64,000 nt of DNA. Source: Trichosporon coremiiforme (lineage: Eukaryota; Basidiomycota; Tremellomycetes; Trichosporonales; Trichosporonaceae). The notes below the pieces were generated by a model. It made no database searches, was not told where the DNA came from, and saw nothing but the letters and a program-made list of their open reading frames with translations. This document shows positions 12,771 to 24,155 of the stretch, one piece after another; position 1 is the stretch's first letter; each line of letters begins with the position of its first letter. The stretch spans positions 620,001 to 684,000 of the forward strand of contig BCJJ01000016.1 in the NCBI GenBank assembly GCA_039545355.1, written 5' to 3'. Position numbers and translations under genes: made by a program.

Positions 12771-15700
12771 GTAGCCTCAAACATGGCAGCAGTATGAGTG
12801 GCAGGGGGAAGGAAGGGGGGCACGTCATGCCCGTGACATGTCGAGGTCGCAGTGACAGCCGTGCGGAGATGGGCACTAGCGACATGGCCACTGCGTACGC
12901 GCCAGCAACAGCCGTCCAGGCGCGCCCAGCTGACCGACTGATGTGGGAGGGGTGCCATTCGTTGAGCATCGAGGTGGAGTGAGGCGCGTGAATACGTGAA
13001 TTGCAGAGGAAGCGTGTCTCAGCGCGGACGAAGGGGCCCTCGTGCCGATCGGTGCCCTGGGCTGAAACACGATTCTGAAATCTCAGGCGACCTGTTTGCA
13101 ACGTCCACTGACAACGGCAGACCGACACCAGAGGACGAACGCAAGTGGACAGAGTGGTGCTGGTGCAGTGGTCGCAAGTGAGGGCTTCGTCCTCTTCACT
13201 ACGCTGCTCCGTAAAAGCAAGAAGACTACCGTACGCTCCTTTAATCCATTCGCTGTGTGGTACAAGACGCATGCCATTTATGACACCTCTGCGCTCCACA
13301 CGAAGCCAGCTGCCTGCTCCGCAGCCACTGATGAACACCACTACACCGCTCATCACTCACCCCGCCCCACGAGAACGCGAGAACCGTGATGGACAGTGAA
13401 CGCGTTCAGAAGTGTCTCGCTGTGCATCGTACTCACATACTCCCTCATAGCCTTCATGACAACCATGTCTGCTTATAAGGTGCACGTAAGGCAGCGTTAA
13501 TGCATCAGTACGCCGGGACTCTCGCTCGCCACACACCACACTCCGTCCACACCGCCTGCGTCCCGTTCGTGCTGTCTATAGCCCTTTGGTGTTCCCCACC
13601 GCCGACGACGCCGCCAGCACATCGCTAGGCGAGGGCTGCTTCCCGCATATCCTATATGCTCTTCTCACGACCACTGCATCGTTCGAACTTTCGCCCAAGA
13701 AGGTCAGGCCGCTGGAGCTGTTCTGAAACGTGAAACCTCCAGCATCGACCCCCTGCCCCACCACCACCGACCCCGCGTCCCGGTACACTACCCGCGCGCC
13801 TCTACCAAGAGGACCAAGAAGCGCAAATGGAGATCCTGGGCAGGTCCATCAGCCCCGCCCCTCTCGCCGGAGCGCGTGTGCCCAGCGCGCCCAGCGCATA
13901 CCAAGCCCTCAAGCAATCGGTCAGGTAAGCTTATCCTGTCCTCGGGTCGAGACGCGCAGTGGAGAGTTCCCGCTGACACGCCCAGCGACCTCCAGATCTC
14001 CATGCTCCGCGTCTGGCTCAAGATCGCGTACTTTCCGCACTGGCTTTTGTCCGCGCCGCGTCCCCATGCCAGGCGCCGGTACCATCATCGCCGCAGCTGG
14101 AGCTTCTGAGCCCTATGCAAGCTGAAGAGGCGTAGAGCGTGTCGAGACTGGGCACGCGGGGACCGCTGACAACAAGAACAGCACCCTCGGCCCTGGTCCC
14201 GACACCTACTGCTCCCTGCAATGTGCTTGCCGTTCCGCATCCCCCGTCCCCACTGAGACTGAGCCAGATCTCACTCTCACCTCCCCACACCCGCACAGCC
14301 GCACAGCCGCATAGTCTCATCACATCACATCGCACCGCACAGTATCGCCCCATGCCACCCCCTCCCCGCATATCACATCATCATCATCATCATCATCACT
14401 GTCCCCCTTCATCGCTAGTACATACCAAGCATAATCATATTTCACTTCTGATTCCCAAAAGCCATCGCGACAGGACGCACCCGGCACTCTACGCAATCGC
14501 TGTTCTGCTCGCTGTATCATTAGGTTGTAGTTCCCTCGGTGGTTGTAGAACGATTAAGCATTAAGCTGTTTTAACAATTGCGTGTTTGAAAGGCATTACA
14601 CTTTTGCTCTGCGGATTAGGTTTGGGGGTGAGGGCCGTGAGATGAGTGGATTACATTGCATTACAAGAGATCCAACAGGTCATCCAGTGAGTGCTGGTCG
14701 CAGCAGTTTGCAGGGTGGTGCGGTGGACCGGATGGCGATTAGCCCGATTAGGAAATATGGAACCCTGAGGGCCCTGATGTGCTTCCTGGGCTCGGCTCTG
14801 GCGGGTGTGGCCACCGTGAGCACCCTGCATCCTTGGTGGGGACCGGGACCGCCTGCCAATCGCCCTGCACACAGGCAAGCCCCGCCCGCCCTGCCCGCCC
14901 TGCAGGCTGTTCCATCCCTTGGAGCCCTGGGACCTAGCCATCCATCCCCTGTGCCAGCCTGCAGCCACCCGCATGCAAAAGCGTGCAACGCGCGGTGCAC
15001 TCGTGCACTCGTGCGCTCGTGCGCTCGGCCCAGCGAAACCTCTGCCAGACTCCAGAGCTCCAGACTCAGGAGTGCACTCAGGCTCGACTCAGGCTCGCTC
15101 GGGCTGGCTCAGCCTGGCGCCGTGCTTCCACAAGGCGCCCCTAGTCTCATCTCCCTTTTGCGTCCTCAACTTCCCGTTCAACCCCCTGCATAGCATAGCC
15201 CCTCCTTTGTCACTGTCACTTGACTCTTACATCCCATCAACAACAGTCTCCACACTACCACTTTTACACTCCCCCCCCAAACACCACTGCCCCGTGCTCT
15301 CACTCTACCCCCCGTCCACTCCGCCGCCCAACCATCATCTGCGCCTGACGCCTACGACGCCTCCCACGCTCCACCACCCTACACCTCCAACTCACCGCCG
15401 AACAACGTAAACACTTCTACCCTCGCCGCCCCCCCCTCCTCTCCCTGTCACCGATCCCCACCCCTCCGTTTCCTCCATCCCTTCTCACGACACACCCATC
15501 AGTCTTTGTCTTTGTTTCCTCACGGCCATCCTGCATCCAACCCTTTGTTGTGCACAGACGCTTGTCCCATTCTATCCCCCGAATCAACAACCAACGCGCG
15601 CGGTTCGTGCACTCACAAAGTCGACCCTCGCCGCCCTCGACGTCCAACCCACGCCGCCTCTGCCCCCTCCTCGCGAGCTGAAGCCCGAGCCCAAGCCCTC

Positions 15701-15928
15701 CAACGCCTGAGCCTCTCACTCCCAGTCCCCTCCCCCGCCTGGACACACGGCATTACATTACCACCATGGCCGGTATGTCTGGCACGACCGTGTCTCTTTT
15801 TTCCTCTCCATCCACGGTGCACTGTTGCTGACTCTTCGCCTCCATTTCTTATCACCTGGCCACCGCAACCTCAAACCCATTTCCTTCACTTGACCTCCCC
15901 GACGAACCTCCCCGCCCCTACCTGAACA
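12771..15928. other. Gene-poor 3.1-kb spacer with an unresolved candidate locus
   Basis: No firm gene. At about 13560-14110 both strands can be read as coding-like exons (see findings). Bases 14376-14399 are a CAT trinucleotide tract. From about 15200 to 15920 the + strand is strongly C/T-rich, consistent with the promoter and leader of the gene starting at 15929. Confidence 0.4.
14376..14399 (+). repeat. CAT trinucleotide microsatellite
   Basis: About eight perfect CAT units read directly, in non-coding spacer. Confidence 0.85.
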
Positions 15929-17313
15929 ATGGACAACACCAACGAATCATTTGAACGGCCACCGTCGCTGCCTCAACAACCGCCGAGACCGCTTAAAGCT
16001 ATTTACACGGTGTACGTTTGCCGCTGGCTGCCGCGCACCATGACCTCAGCGCTGACACTCTAGCTTCACCTCGCCGCATCATGCGCCGATGCCTAATCAT
16101 CTGCCGACGTTGATTGTCACACCTCATGGTACGCTTCCCGCAGGCGCCCTTCGGGGAGACAGCCGACGCTAACCCACCCCAGGCCAGCCCAACCAGATCC
16201 TGTACACGTACCTGTGAGTATCGGCGGTGTTCCCGGTGACGCGAGCGTATTATTACAGACATGCTGACGTTGCAGGCATACTGAGGAGGTGAGATCGAGA
16301 CGGAACATCGTTACCTCGCGTCAATGGACCGCTAACCAGACCAGAATCGCGTCAACTACCTTCTCACCCCGTCTCCCCAGGGAGACCTGTGCGTCGCCAA
16401 GCTCTTCCCGCCCCCTCGTACCGGAGCCACATCATCGGCTAGCCTGCCTACCATGTCGGTCAAGCACAACGTGGTGCGATGTGAAGCGTCGCGTGACCTC
16501 AAGTGGACCATCGAGAACACTGGTGTCATGAACCCAACCTACAAGATTGTCAATCAGGATGATACACCATTGTATCAGATTTCGAAACCGAACCCTCACG
16601 CCGACTGGTGGACCATGTTCTACTTCAAGTACGCCGGACACCAGATCCCGCCCAAGCGAGTAGAGTTCGGAAAGGTGTCGAAAAACCCTCCCGAGAAGGG
16701 CGGCGGCACTCGCATCACGATTACCGGCAGGAGCGAGGACGAGAAGGCGGTCTGGCAGACGCTCGGCGTTGGAAACGAGGACTGCGTCGAGTGGGTCGTT
16801 TGCTGTGCCTGTTTGAACCTGCTGGAGTGAGTGTATGCCACACGGTCGCAGTCACCTCGGTGATCGTCGCCGACAGTGACGCAACCGCGACCTGAGAGTT
16901 TCGCCGCTGACCCTTATAGTGACCAGATTCTCAAGGCTGCCGAGCGCAAGCAGACTGGCGCCGGCCCCGCGTCCACCGCTCCGTCGCCCATGGCCCATTC
17001 ACCAGCGGTCAGCGCCCGCGCCAGCCCCGTTTCGCAGCGTTCTAACGGATACGCGAACGGGCAGGGCCGGATGGGTCCCGGCATCGCGTCGACCTCTGGA
17101 CCGGGAATCGCGTCGACCGGCCCGCCAGGAGGATACAGGCAACAACCGCCTATGCAGCGCCCGCCCCCGCAGCAACAGCAGCAGCAGTACCGCGGACCTC
17201 CTGGCGGAATGCCCCCTAACGGCGGCGTGGCCATTCCGCCTCGAGGAGCGAGCCAGCAGATGATGCGCGGCCACCCCCAGCAGATGCAGCAGGGCCCGGG
17301 AAGGCGGTTTTGA
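15929..17313 (+). CDS. Conserved fungal protein of unknown function with Gln/Pro-rich tail
   Basis: Six exons (15929-16011, 16064-16128, 16183-16213, 16276-16288, 16345-16826, 16920-17313) give 355 aa; exon 4 is only 13 nt. Residues about 50-210 look like a folded, beta-rich domain (LVTPHGQPNQILYTYL..., WTIENTGVMNPTYKIVNQDD, WWTMFYFKYAGHQIPPKRVE). The last 130 residues are low-complexity with Pro, Gly and Gln and a run of six Gln. I do not recognise the family; the domain faintly recalls tubby/LURP-like beta folds, but that is only an impression. An alternative ATG with a better context exists at about 15765, but I see no acceptable splice from it into this frame, so 15929 is preferred. Confidence 0.68.
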
Positions 17314-17774
17314 GCTAAGAACAGTGTAAAACATGACGTGTAGCGTGTATCGCGTAGCAAGCAACCTTTCCTCTCCCTCTTTTCCCTTCGACCATCATTC
17401 CAATGATCCGGGATCGTTCCGAACCACACCACATCCCAACATGAACATTTTCCGCCGACGACGACGACCCGACGGTCTCGGACCAGATCCCAACCTCAGC
17501 CACCAATACCCCATCGACACTCAGCAAACCTCCTTACTCTATTTTGCTTTTTGATTATTAACCAATATTTTTTCTGCTCCGTTTTCCAGGACTCTCTCAT
17601 GGGAATTTGATTGAGTGTAGTATACCCCCCCCCCCAAGTTGCATGCAATTATAACAAGTCCGGCGAGAGTGCAGAGCAGTTGGTAGACGGGCTACGGACA
17701 ACTGTCCCGTGACTCTGCAAGCGAGGGGTCCGGGCGCGAGTCATATGCCGGTGAACTCCAGATCCCCTCGTCAG
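17314..17774. other. Intergenic, 3' flank and tRNA upstream region
   Basis: Contains a run of eleven C at 17625-17635. A short stretch around 17670-17700 resembles a tRNA D-arm but does not fold into a tRNA (see rejected items). Confidence 0.5.
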
Positions 17775-17888
17775 GGGCATGTAGCTCAGTTGGTAGAGCG
17801 CGTCATTAGCATCTCCGCGCCGCCGCCCAGTAGCGAGCGAAGCACAGCTTCATTGACGAGGTCTTTGGTTCGATTCCTAACCTGTCCA
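17775..17888 (+). tRNA. tRNA-Ala(AGC) with 41-nt intron
   Basis: Acceptor stem GGGCATG pairs with CCTGTCC and includes the G3-U70 pair that marks alanine tRNAs. D-arm GCTC-AGTTGGTA-GAGC, anticodon stem CGTCA/TGACG, anticodon AGC at 17808-17810, T-loop TTCGATT, discriminator A. The intron occupies 17812-17852, after position 37. A TTTT terminator follows at about 17900. Confidence 0.9.
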
Positions 17889-18153
17889 GTACCCATCTCT
17901 TTTGCACCTCTGCACCATCGCATCGACGACGGAGCTCATTCGTGGACGAAAGATGGTGTCCATACGAGTAGACGAGGTCTCGTGAGTGGACGACGTTGCT
18001 CGCTGAAAAGTCCGGGTGGAGGTGTGCCAATGTTTTGCTTCCGTCGCCGATTCAGGCACGGGTCAGGCAGAGAGAGAGCCGGAGCGGCTGGGCGTGTGCT
18101 CGCGGAAATTGCGGTGGAGGTCCAACCTCAAGCCAGGCGATAGCGGATGTCAG

Positions 18154-18174
18154 CGCTTCGCGCTTCGCGCTTCG
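18154..18174 (+). repeat. Three tandem CGCTTCG units
   Basis: Perfect 7-bp unit repeated three times, 35 bases before the MDM20 start codon, so probably in its 5' leader. Confidence 0.8.
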
Positions 18175-18208
18175 CAGTTGCTCTACACACGAACATTGAC
18201 AGACGAAG

Positions 18209-20958
18209 ATGGCCGCGAGCTGGGCGTTCGAGGAGCGCAAGCTCATCCCTCTGTATGGTGCGTCACCTCCCTGCTCTGCTGTCCCCACGCCTGCAGGACT
18301 TGAGATGCCGTCGCGCGACACATGCTGCGGCAGTACATGGCGGTAGCTGCCCGGGTGTCATCACTGAGGAGTAGTAGCTGACCACCAGAGTCCCTCCATG
18401 CGGGCAAGTACGCCGCCGTCGAAGAGGCAGTGGACAAGTGGCTCTCGACGCGGCCAAAGTCGCAGCCGGGACTCGCAATCAAGATGGCGCTGGCAGAGAA
18501 GACGCGCCGGGCGGGGTACGCCGACGCCGTGCTCGAGCTCTGGGCCAGGGTGCAGGAGACGGGATGGCTGACGGACCGGAGTATCTGGCTCGCGACGGTG
18601 ACGCTGCGGAGTATCGATCGGCGTGAGTAACCCGGCGTCTTGCGACGGGTGTGAGAGAACAATACTGACTTTCAGCCGACCTCGTGCTCGAAATGCACAA
18701 GAAACGATGGGACGAGCGACCCCGGGACGCGACGCTGGGCGACCCGCTGTTTCTCGCTGCCTCGACCATGGGCGACTACGAGACCATGGCGGCCGCGTCG
18801 CGCAAGTTGTTCAACCAGACCAAACTCTCGATCTGGGCACGCATGGCCGCGTACAGCACGTACTGCCAGGCTCTCTCCTCTCTCCCCTCTTCCTCTTCCG
18901 CCTCCCCCTCTACTCCCTCTTCCTCGCCGTCGTTTGCCGGAGAAGGCGCCGCCGCATCGGCCGTGGCCGCCTTCCCGCTCTGTCCCGAGAAATCGCTCGT
19001 CGCCGCGTCCCTGTTCCTCAAAACCCTCCCGGCCGGAGAGGAAAGCGTGGATGTGTTCTGGCTCCGGCTGGCCGTGCTCATTGGTGGACGGGAGTTCGGG
19101 GAGGCCCGCACCCTGCTCAAGAAGGAGGGACATTGCGGCGCCCTCGCCCGCAGGTGGGTGAGCATGCAGGCCGCAGCGGCCATTGCGGCCTACGACGAGA
19201 GCGTTAGGGCGTCGGTGTGGGAGGACGAGTTCGACACGGCCGCCGCGGTGCTCAAGGCCGATTCGGAGGCGCAGAGCAACTACGCCTTCTACAGGCACGC
19301 TGTGGATGCGGTGATCCTCGGCGGCGTGGACGCTGCAAAGGCGCAGAAGCTCTTCGAGGAACTGAGGGACAGTGTGAAGGACCGAAGTCCCGCGCTCGCG
19401 TTGCTGGAGCTCGACGCCCGCCTCCGAGCCGACGGCAAGGGCATGCCTGAGGCCGAGTGGCGGAAGGCGCTCGAGACATACCTCGACCGCTGGGGCGGGA
19501 AGTGGACCGCAGGCAGCGAGGTCGCGGGCGTCTCGGTCGGATTCGAGACCACCGCGGACGAGGTCATGGCCGAGCGCGCGCTGCGTTTCGCGAAGCACTC
19601 TACTGAAGCCGAGTTCGTCGCGCTCTCCGTTGCGGAGCTCTACACCCTGAAGCGGCGCGAGACGGGTAGTCTCGACGAGGCAGCGAGGTTGTGGGCGCTC
19701 TGCGAGAGCGGACTGCAGTACGGCGCCAACCTGCCCAAAACTGATGTGCAGCCCGCGGACCCCCTTGGCCTGGCCGCGGTCGAACACCTCCTGCGCGTCC
19801 ACCGTGCCTCCCCCACCTCCCAGTCACCCTTGCAGGACGCGGCCGTCCTGCTCGAGACCCTGATCGCCCGTTCGCCCAGTGCTTCGGGAGCCCGTCTCTC
19901 CCTCATCTGCGTGTACCGCCAGCTCGGCGCGCCAGACCTCGCGGCCCCGCACGTCGCGAAGTTGAAGTTGAGCGAGATCCAGCTCGACGCCCTGGGATGG
20001 GTGTTTGAGCGCGCCGACGACCTCCGCGTCACCCGGGCGGGATACTGGGCCGACGACTTTGCGGGCAAGGCCGAGGCGATGTATGCGCGCTCCCGCGCCG
20101 ATCTGCCGCAGTACATCACGCATGCGCTTGAGCATGAGAGTTACTCGAAGGTGGGTTGCGATGTAGGGAAAGGACGCTGACAGACAGATTCGGGGCATTC
20201 AGCAGCTCGTCGCCAACTTGGACCAGAGCGTGGGACGGGTTTCGCTCGACACGGAGCTCGTCCTGCGTGACCTCGTCAGCGGGGCTGGGCTCGATGCTGG
20301 TATGATCAAGCGCCTCGCGAAGGCGTCCGGATCGGAGGGTAAGCTTAGTCGGTCGTGCAGTCAGCTGACAACAGCCCTCGTGGACAACAGGGTCTACGAC
20401 CTGACGCCGTCTTCTCTCCGCGGCCAAACCCCCGCCGATGGCGATGCGCTGGCCCTCGCTCGCGCCTTGTCGCCGATCGCGTCCTGGGTCGCCGGGGACG
20501 AGGCCGCGCTCGACGCGCCCATCGCCCCCTCTGAGGGCACAGGACTCATCGCCGGCTTGACGCAGCTCGCCCTCGCCCTCCGCGCCGCAGTGAAGGAAGA
20601 GGGCGACGCGATCCCCCTCTCCTCGCTCTTCACGTCCGAACTCTCGAGCGCCGAGACGGCCACCCTCGTGGGCGTCGCTGACCGCCTTGTGGCACGCATG
20701 ACCGAGGTGCTGCCGACGGGCAAGAAGAAGAAGAATAAGAACGGACAGCTGCGCAAGGCGCGTCTGTTCGAGCTGCGGGACGCGCTGAGGGGTGTCCGGG
20801 AGCATGCTCCTGTGTCTTCAGAGGGGGAAGTGGCGTGGAAGCCGACGATGGGCGAGGAGGAGCGACGCAAGGAGATCGGGGACAAGGTCGCGCAGGGCAG
20901 GAAGGCGCTGAACGCCGCGATTGACGCAGCGCTCACGGAGAAGAAAGCAGTAGCCTAG
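18209..20958 (+). CDS. MDM20: NatB auxiliary subunit (MDM20/NAA25)
   Basis: NatB acetylates N-termini beginning Met-Asp/Glu/Asn/Gln; this non-catalytic subunit anchors the Naa20 catalytic subunit to the ribosome. Exons 18209-18257, 18389-18622, 18676-20150, 20188-20338 and 20375-20958 give 830 aa. The helical-repeat N-terminus (ERKLIPLYESLHAGKYAAVE after splicing) leads into TPR-like repeats; a Ser-rich insertion lies near 18880-18935. The C-terminal half (PLGLAAVEHLLRVH, ASGARLSLICVYRQLGAPDL, LKLSEIQLDALGWVF) matches the Mdm20 family's conserved core, which is the strongest evidence. Intron 1 is 131 nt. The intron 20339-20374 is 36 nt and in frame, so retention would add 12 residues. A Lys-rich stretch (KKKKNKNG) near the C-terminus may contact RNA; that is inference. 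Confidence 0.85.
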
Positions 20959-21051
20959 ATTTGCTCATAGATGCATGATACATACAGTAATACAGAGTGC
21001 GTTGGGATGCGGGAGGTGGGCGTTACGAGGTCGGGTGCGAAGACAGAGGGG

Positions 21052-21964
21052 CTAGTACGCATATGCGCGCTGATCGCGGGCGAGTCCCGCCGCAGCGAGG
21101 TCGTTACGCATGCGTTCGCGGTCGTCGTCGTCCAGCTTCGGCGCCGCCTCCAGCGCGTCCCACATGAGATCGAACTCGACGTCGGCGGGGTTCACCTCGC
21201 TCCCCGGCGCGGGAATGGGGAGGATCCACCGCTTCTCACGCAGGCGTTTCTGCCGCTCGCGGTCCTCCTCGATACGCAGCAGGACGTCGGACCGCTTCAT
21301 GCTCTCGCGTTTCCGCTTGCTGCCGTTCGAGCCGGGCGTGTCCTCGCTCCCTCCTGCTGCTCCTGCGGTTGCTGCTGGTCCAGAGGGCTTTTCTTCCTCG
21401 ATCCCAGGCGCTGGCGTCCCGCTTCCGCCGGTGAAGGTCTGCGCGTCGAGCGAGTCGAGCACGTCCTGCACGATGGCGGGGTTCAGGAGACGCTGAGTCG
21501 CCCAGGAACGGAGGATGTCGCGCGTGCTCTTCAGGTTGATGTAGCCCTTGGATGTGTTTGGAACGACCTTCTCGACTACTGTTGGTAGAGAGCCCTCGAT
21601 CAGGCCGACGTAGGGCACGCCTTCGACCTGGGACGAGGCCTCGATCAGTCCGTCGAGGAAGTAGAGAATATTGATGCGCGCGTTGAGCGACGCCTGTCGT
21701 CAGCTGAGATCCTGAAGGGGCGAGTTGCATCATCCTACTCCCGCTGCCCTGCATGTGGGCATGAGAGAGGAGGTAGAGGGACATACGCAGAGGGCAACTC
21801 ACCTTGTCAACCTCGTCGACAACGCAGGTCCAGAGATCTTCGCCGCAACGGGGACCATACTTGATCGCAAATGAGACGACCTTGACGATACTCGCTTGCG
21901 AAGCGTTCAGCGTCTTGAGCAGCTTGATGAACTGCAGCCGCGCCTCGAATGCGTCGAGCGACAT
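21052..21964 (-). CDS. CTK3: CTD kinase subunit gamma (CTK3)
   Basis: Ctk3 is the CID-like subunit of the CTDK-I complex that phosphorylates Ser2 of the RNA polymerase II C-terminal domain. Two exons (21964-21803, 21693-21052; 109-nt intron) give 267 aa. The N-terminus FEARLQFIKLLKTLNASQAS and IVKVVSFAIKYGPRCGEDLW form the CID-like helical domain; the domain continues in exon 2 with NARINILYFLDGLIEAS. A disordered Gly/Ser/Pro linker is followed by the conserved C-terminal element RIEEDRERQKRLREKRWILP. A TTTCAG acceptor-like string lies 12 bases before the start codon, suggesting an intron in the 5' leader. It is convergent with MDM20, with 93 bases between stops. Confidence 0.82.
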
Positions 21965-22370
21965 GGTGTCAGACTCCTGAAACTGGAGCAAGAGGTGGTG
22001 AGAGGTCGGGCTTGACGGTCTTGAGCAGGGGAGAGGAGAGCGAGCGCGGAGTGGAGGGAAGAGACCGTGGGAGGGCGCTGGCAAAGGGGCACAAGAAGGG
22101 AGTACAGCTATGCTGGGCCGGTCTTTGGTCGATTCGAGCGAGTTGTATGTGAGTTGCTGGTGAGGATGAGTGGGAGACGAGATTGTTGATGCGCTGAAAT
22201 TCGGTGACGTCCGTCTTCTGTAGCCGACTTGCATCCGATCCTCAGACCCTCGTCCATCTGCAAGCGCTCGCAATCACGCTTCCGCTCCCCTACAGTTCCT
22301 GCCCTGTCTGATACGAACTCCCACACTCACACGCCATGAGCAATGAATACATGCGTACACTACAATAATG

Positions 22371-22880
22371 CTACTTCTGCGTCAGCAGATCCTCGTCGTG
22401 GCTGCCCGACGCCGCCCGCTTCGCCTCGTCACTCAGGTGGTTGCCGCGGAACCGCCGGCGCATGTCGAGCTGGGCATGTCAGCAATTATCTTATAAACGT
22501 AGCCAGGTGCTGCGTCCTCCGGATCGACCACTGAGGGCACAAACGAGATCACTGTGAGTTGACTTCGCCCTGGCTCTGAAGCGACCTACCAGTCCCCTCT
22601 TGCAGTCGGCGTAGTTTGCGAGCAGGTGCACGCACGGCAGCGGCAGATCCCCCGAGCGAATGCAGTCACCAGGCGTGTTGCCCTTCTTCATAACACTGAT
22701 AGTCAGCTCCGCCGTCGGCTCGGATGAGCTTGCGGTTGCTCCATGCGGACTGGCCGCCAGTGAGCCGCCCCGCTTCGCGCAAACTCACCAGTCCGTCCTC
22801 AGAACGCATTGGATCAGGTCCTCGCGGTCCTTGGCGCACGCAAGAGGCGGGCCGCTCTGCTTCTTGTTCTCGGTGGCCAT
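22371..22880 (-). CDS. PET191: Cytochrome c oxidase assembly factor PET191 (COA5)
   Basis: Small twin-Cys protein of the mitochondrial intermembrane space needed for complex IV assembly. Three exons (22880-22789, 22695-22590, 22469-22371) give 98 aa, the family's usual size. Readable family features are the Cys pairs in CAKDREDLIQC and CVMKKGNTPGDC, LPCVHLLANYADCKRG, and the hallmark LDMRRRFRGNHL just before a divergent tail. Introns are 93 and 120 nt. The start is the first ATG and gives the expected short N-terminus. It shares a 226-bp intergenic promoter region with the divergent mitochondrial protein gene at 23107. Confidence 0.9.
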
Positions 22881-23106
22881 GATGGAAGTCGATGCGGTTG
22901 CAAAGAGTCAGCAGCCAGACGCCGCCGAAAGTGGAGGTCGCCTCCGTATCAGCCAGGAGTCAAGCGCTGATCGGAAAAAGTCAGATCCCACCAGGGCCGG
23001 CCGGCGCACGCGGCGGGCTGGCACTGGGGCACGATGGGAGATGCCGACTGTCGATTCCGAACTTTTCTCGTCCTGTGACAACAATCTCGTACCGGTTGAC
23101 ACTATC

Positions 23107-24082
23107 ATGCTCTCACGACCCGCCCTCCGGTCACTGGCGCTCGCTGCGCCGACGCGCTCCGCCGTGCGCTCCGTCGTAGCCCCGCGACACTTCTCCCGCC
23201 CCGCCGTCCACCCCGTCCAGCGACCGACACACAGCCGCCAGTCCAGCTTGAGCCGGCGGCCGTACTCGACCTCCAAACCGCCTCCGCCTCCCCCGCCGCA
23301 CTACTCCTCCCATGCGCCCAAGCCTGAGCGGGAAGAGCGCCTGCGTCTGCCGACCGACGTGCCCCCGATCAGCGAGCGACTCAAGCCCCTAATCCCCTTC
23401 CTCTTCTGGTGGACCGTGATCACCTCCCTTGCCGTGCACCTCCTGCGCAAGCGCAAGGCGAACGAGGAGGAGCTCGCGCGCCTCAAGGCGCAGCAGAGCG
23501 TGCTCGAGGACATGATCGCGAGCTTCGCGCGCAGCGAGCCGCTCTCAGACGAGGAGATCCGGCGTGAGCTCGAGATGGTCGGCCTGCGCCGGCGCAAGCT
23601 TACGCTTGACCCCGACGCCCTCGAGCGTGTCAGGCAGCAGGTCGGCTCGGGACCGGCGCTGGCCGAGTACGCGCGTGAGAAGCTTGCGGAGCAGTCTGAG
23701 GAGGGCGGAAAGGAGGGCGACGCGGAGAAGCCCGACCTCAGCGAGCTCCGCAAGGTCTCGTGGCTCGAGGTGCTCCTCGGCCGACGAAGGGGCAAGAATG
23801 TCGAGGACACGATCACGGAGGACGGCGAGATCGTCAAGCTTCTCGCGGAGGGCAAGAGCGAGGAGGACGCCAAGGCTATCGCCAAGGAGCGTGTTGAGAA
23901 GAAGCACGAGGAGGACGCCGTCAAGGAGTGGACTGAGAGTGAGTCAAGGTGGAGGATACAGCTGACAGACAGTCGTCGCCGAGGCCAACACGGACACCCC
24001 GCCCCCGCCGTCTCAGCCGGAGCAGCCGCCGCAACGCAAGGGTGTCGCGAAGCGCGCGAGCAGTGCGAGCGTTTACATGTAG
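23107..24082 (+). CDS. Predicted mitochondrial inner-membrane protein with coiled coil, unknown function
   Basis: Two exons (23107-23938, 23973-24082; 34-nt intron) give 313 aa. Residues 1-60 are rich in Arg, Ser and Ala and lack acidic residues, a mitochondrial presequence pattern. A poly-Pro stretch follows, then one hydrophobic helix around LIPFLFWWTVITSLAVHLL, then a long charged helical region (RKRKANEEELARLKAQQSVL onward) likely to form a coiled coil. A second basic patch RRRGKN and a Pro-rich tail end the protein. I do not recognise a named family. The head-to-head arrangement with PET191 fits a shared mitochondrial theme, which is inference. In-frame ATGs exist upstream but fall in the PET191 gene. 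Confidence 0.68.
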
Positions 24083-24155
24083 AGTCTAGAATGCATACAA
24101 CAGGGTTTATCACGTCTACACAAGATCTGTCGTCCTCCCTCCGTCCAGCTACCCG

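Noticed and set aside
17670..17745. Possible tRNA or tRNA remnant with AGTTGGTAGA.
   Set aside because: No matching acceptor, anticodon or T-arm could be drawn; only D-arm resemblance.
18672..19802. 376-codon minus-strand frame opposite MDM20.
   Set aside because: Antisense shadow; the + strand encodes the conserved NatB subunit.
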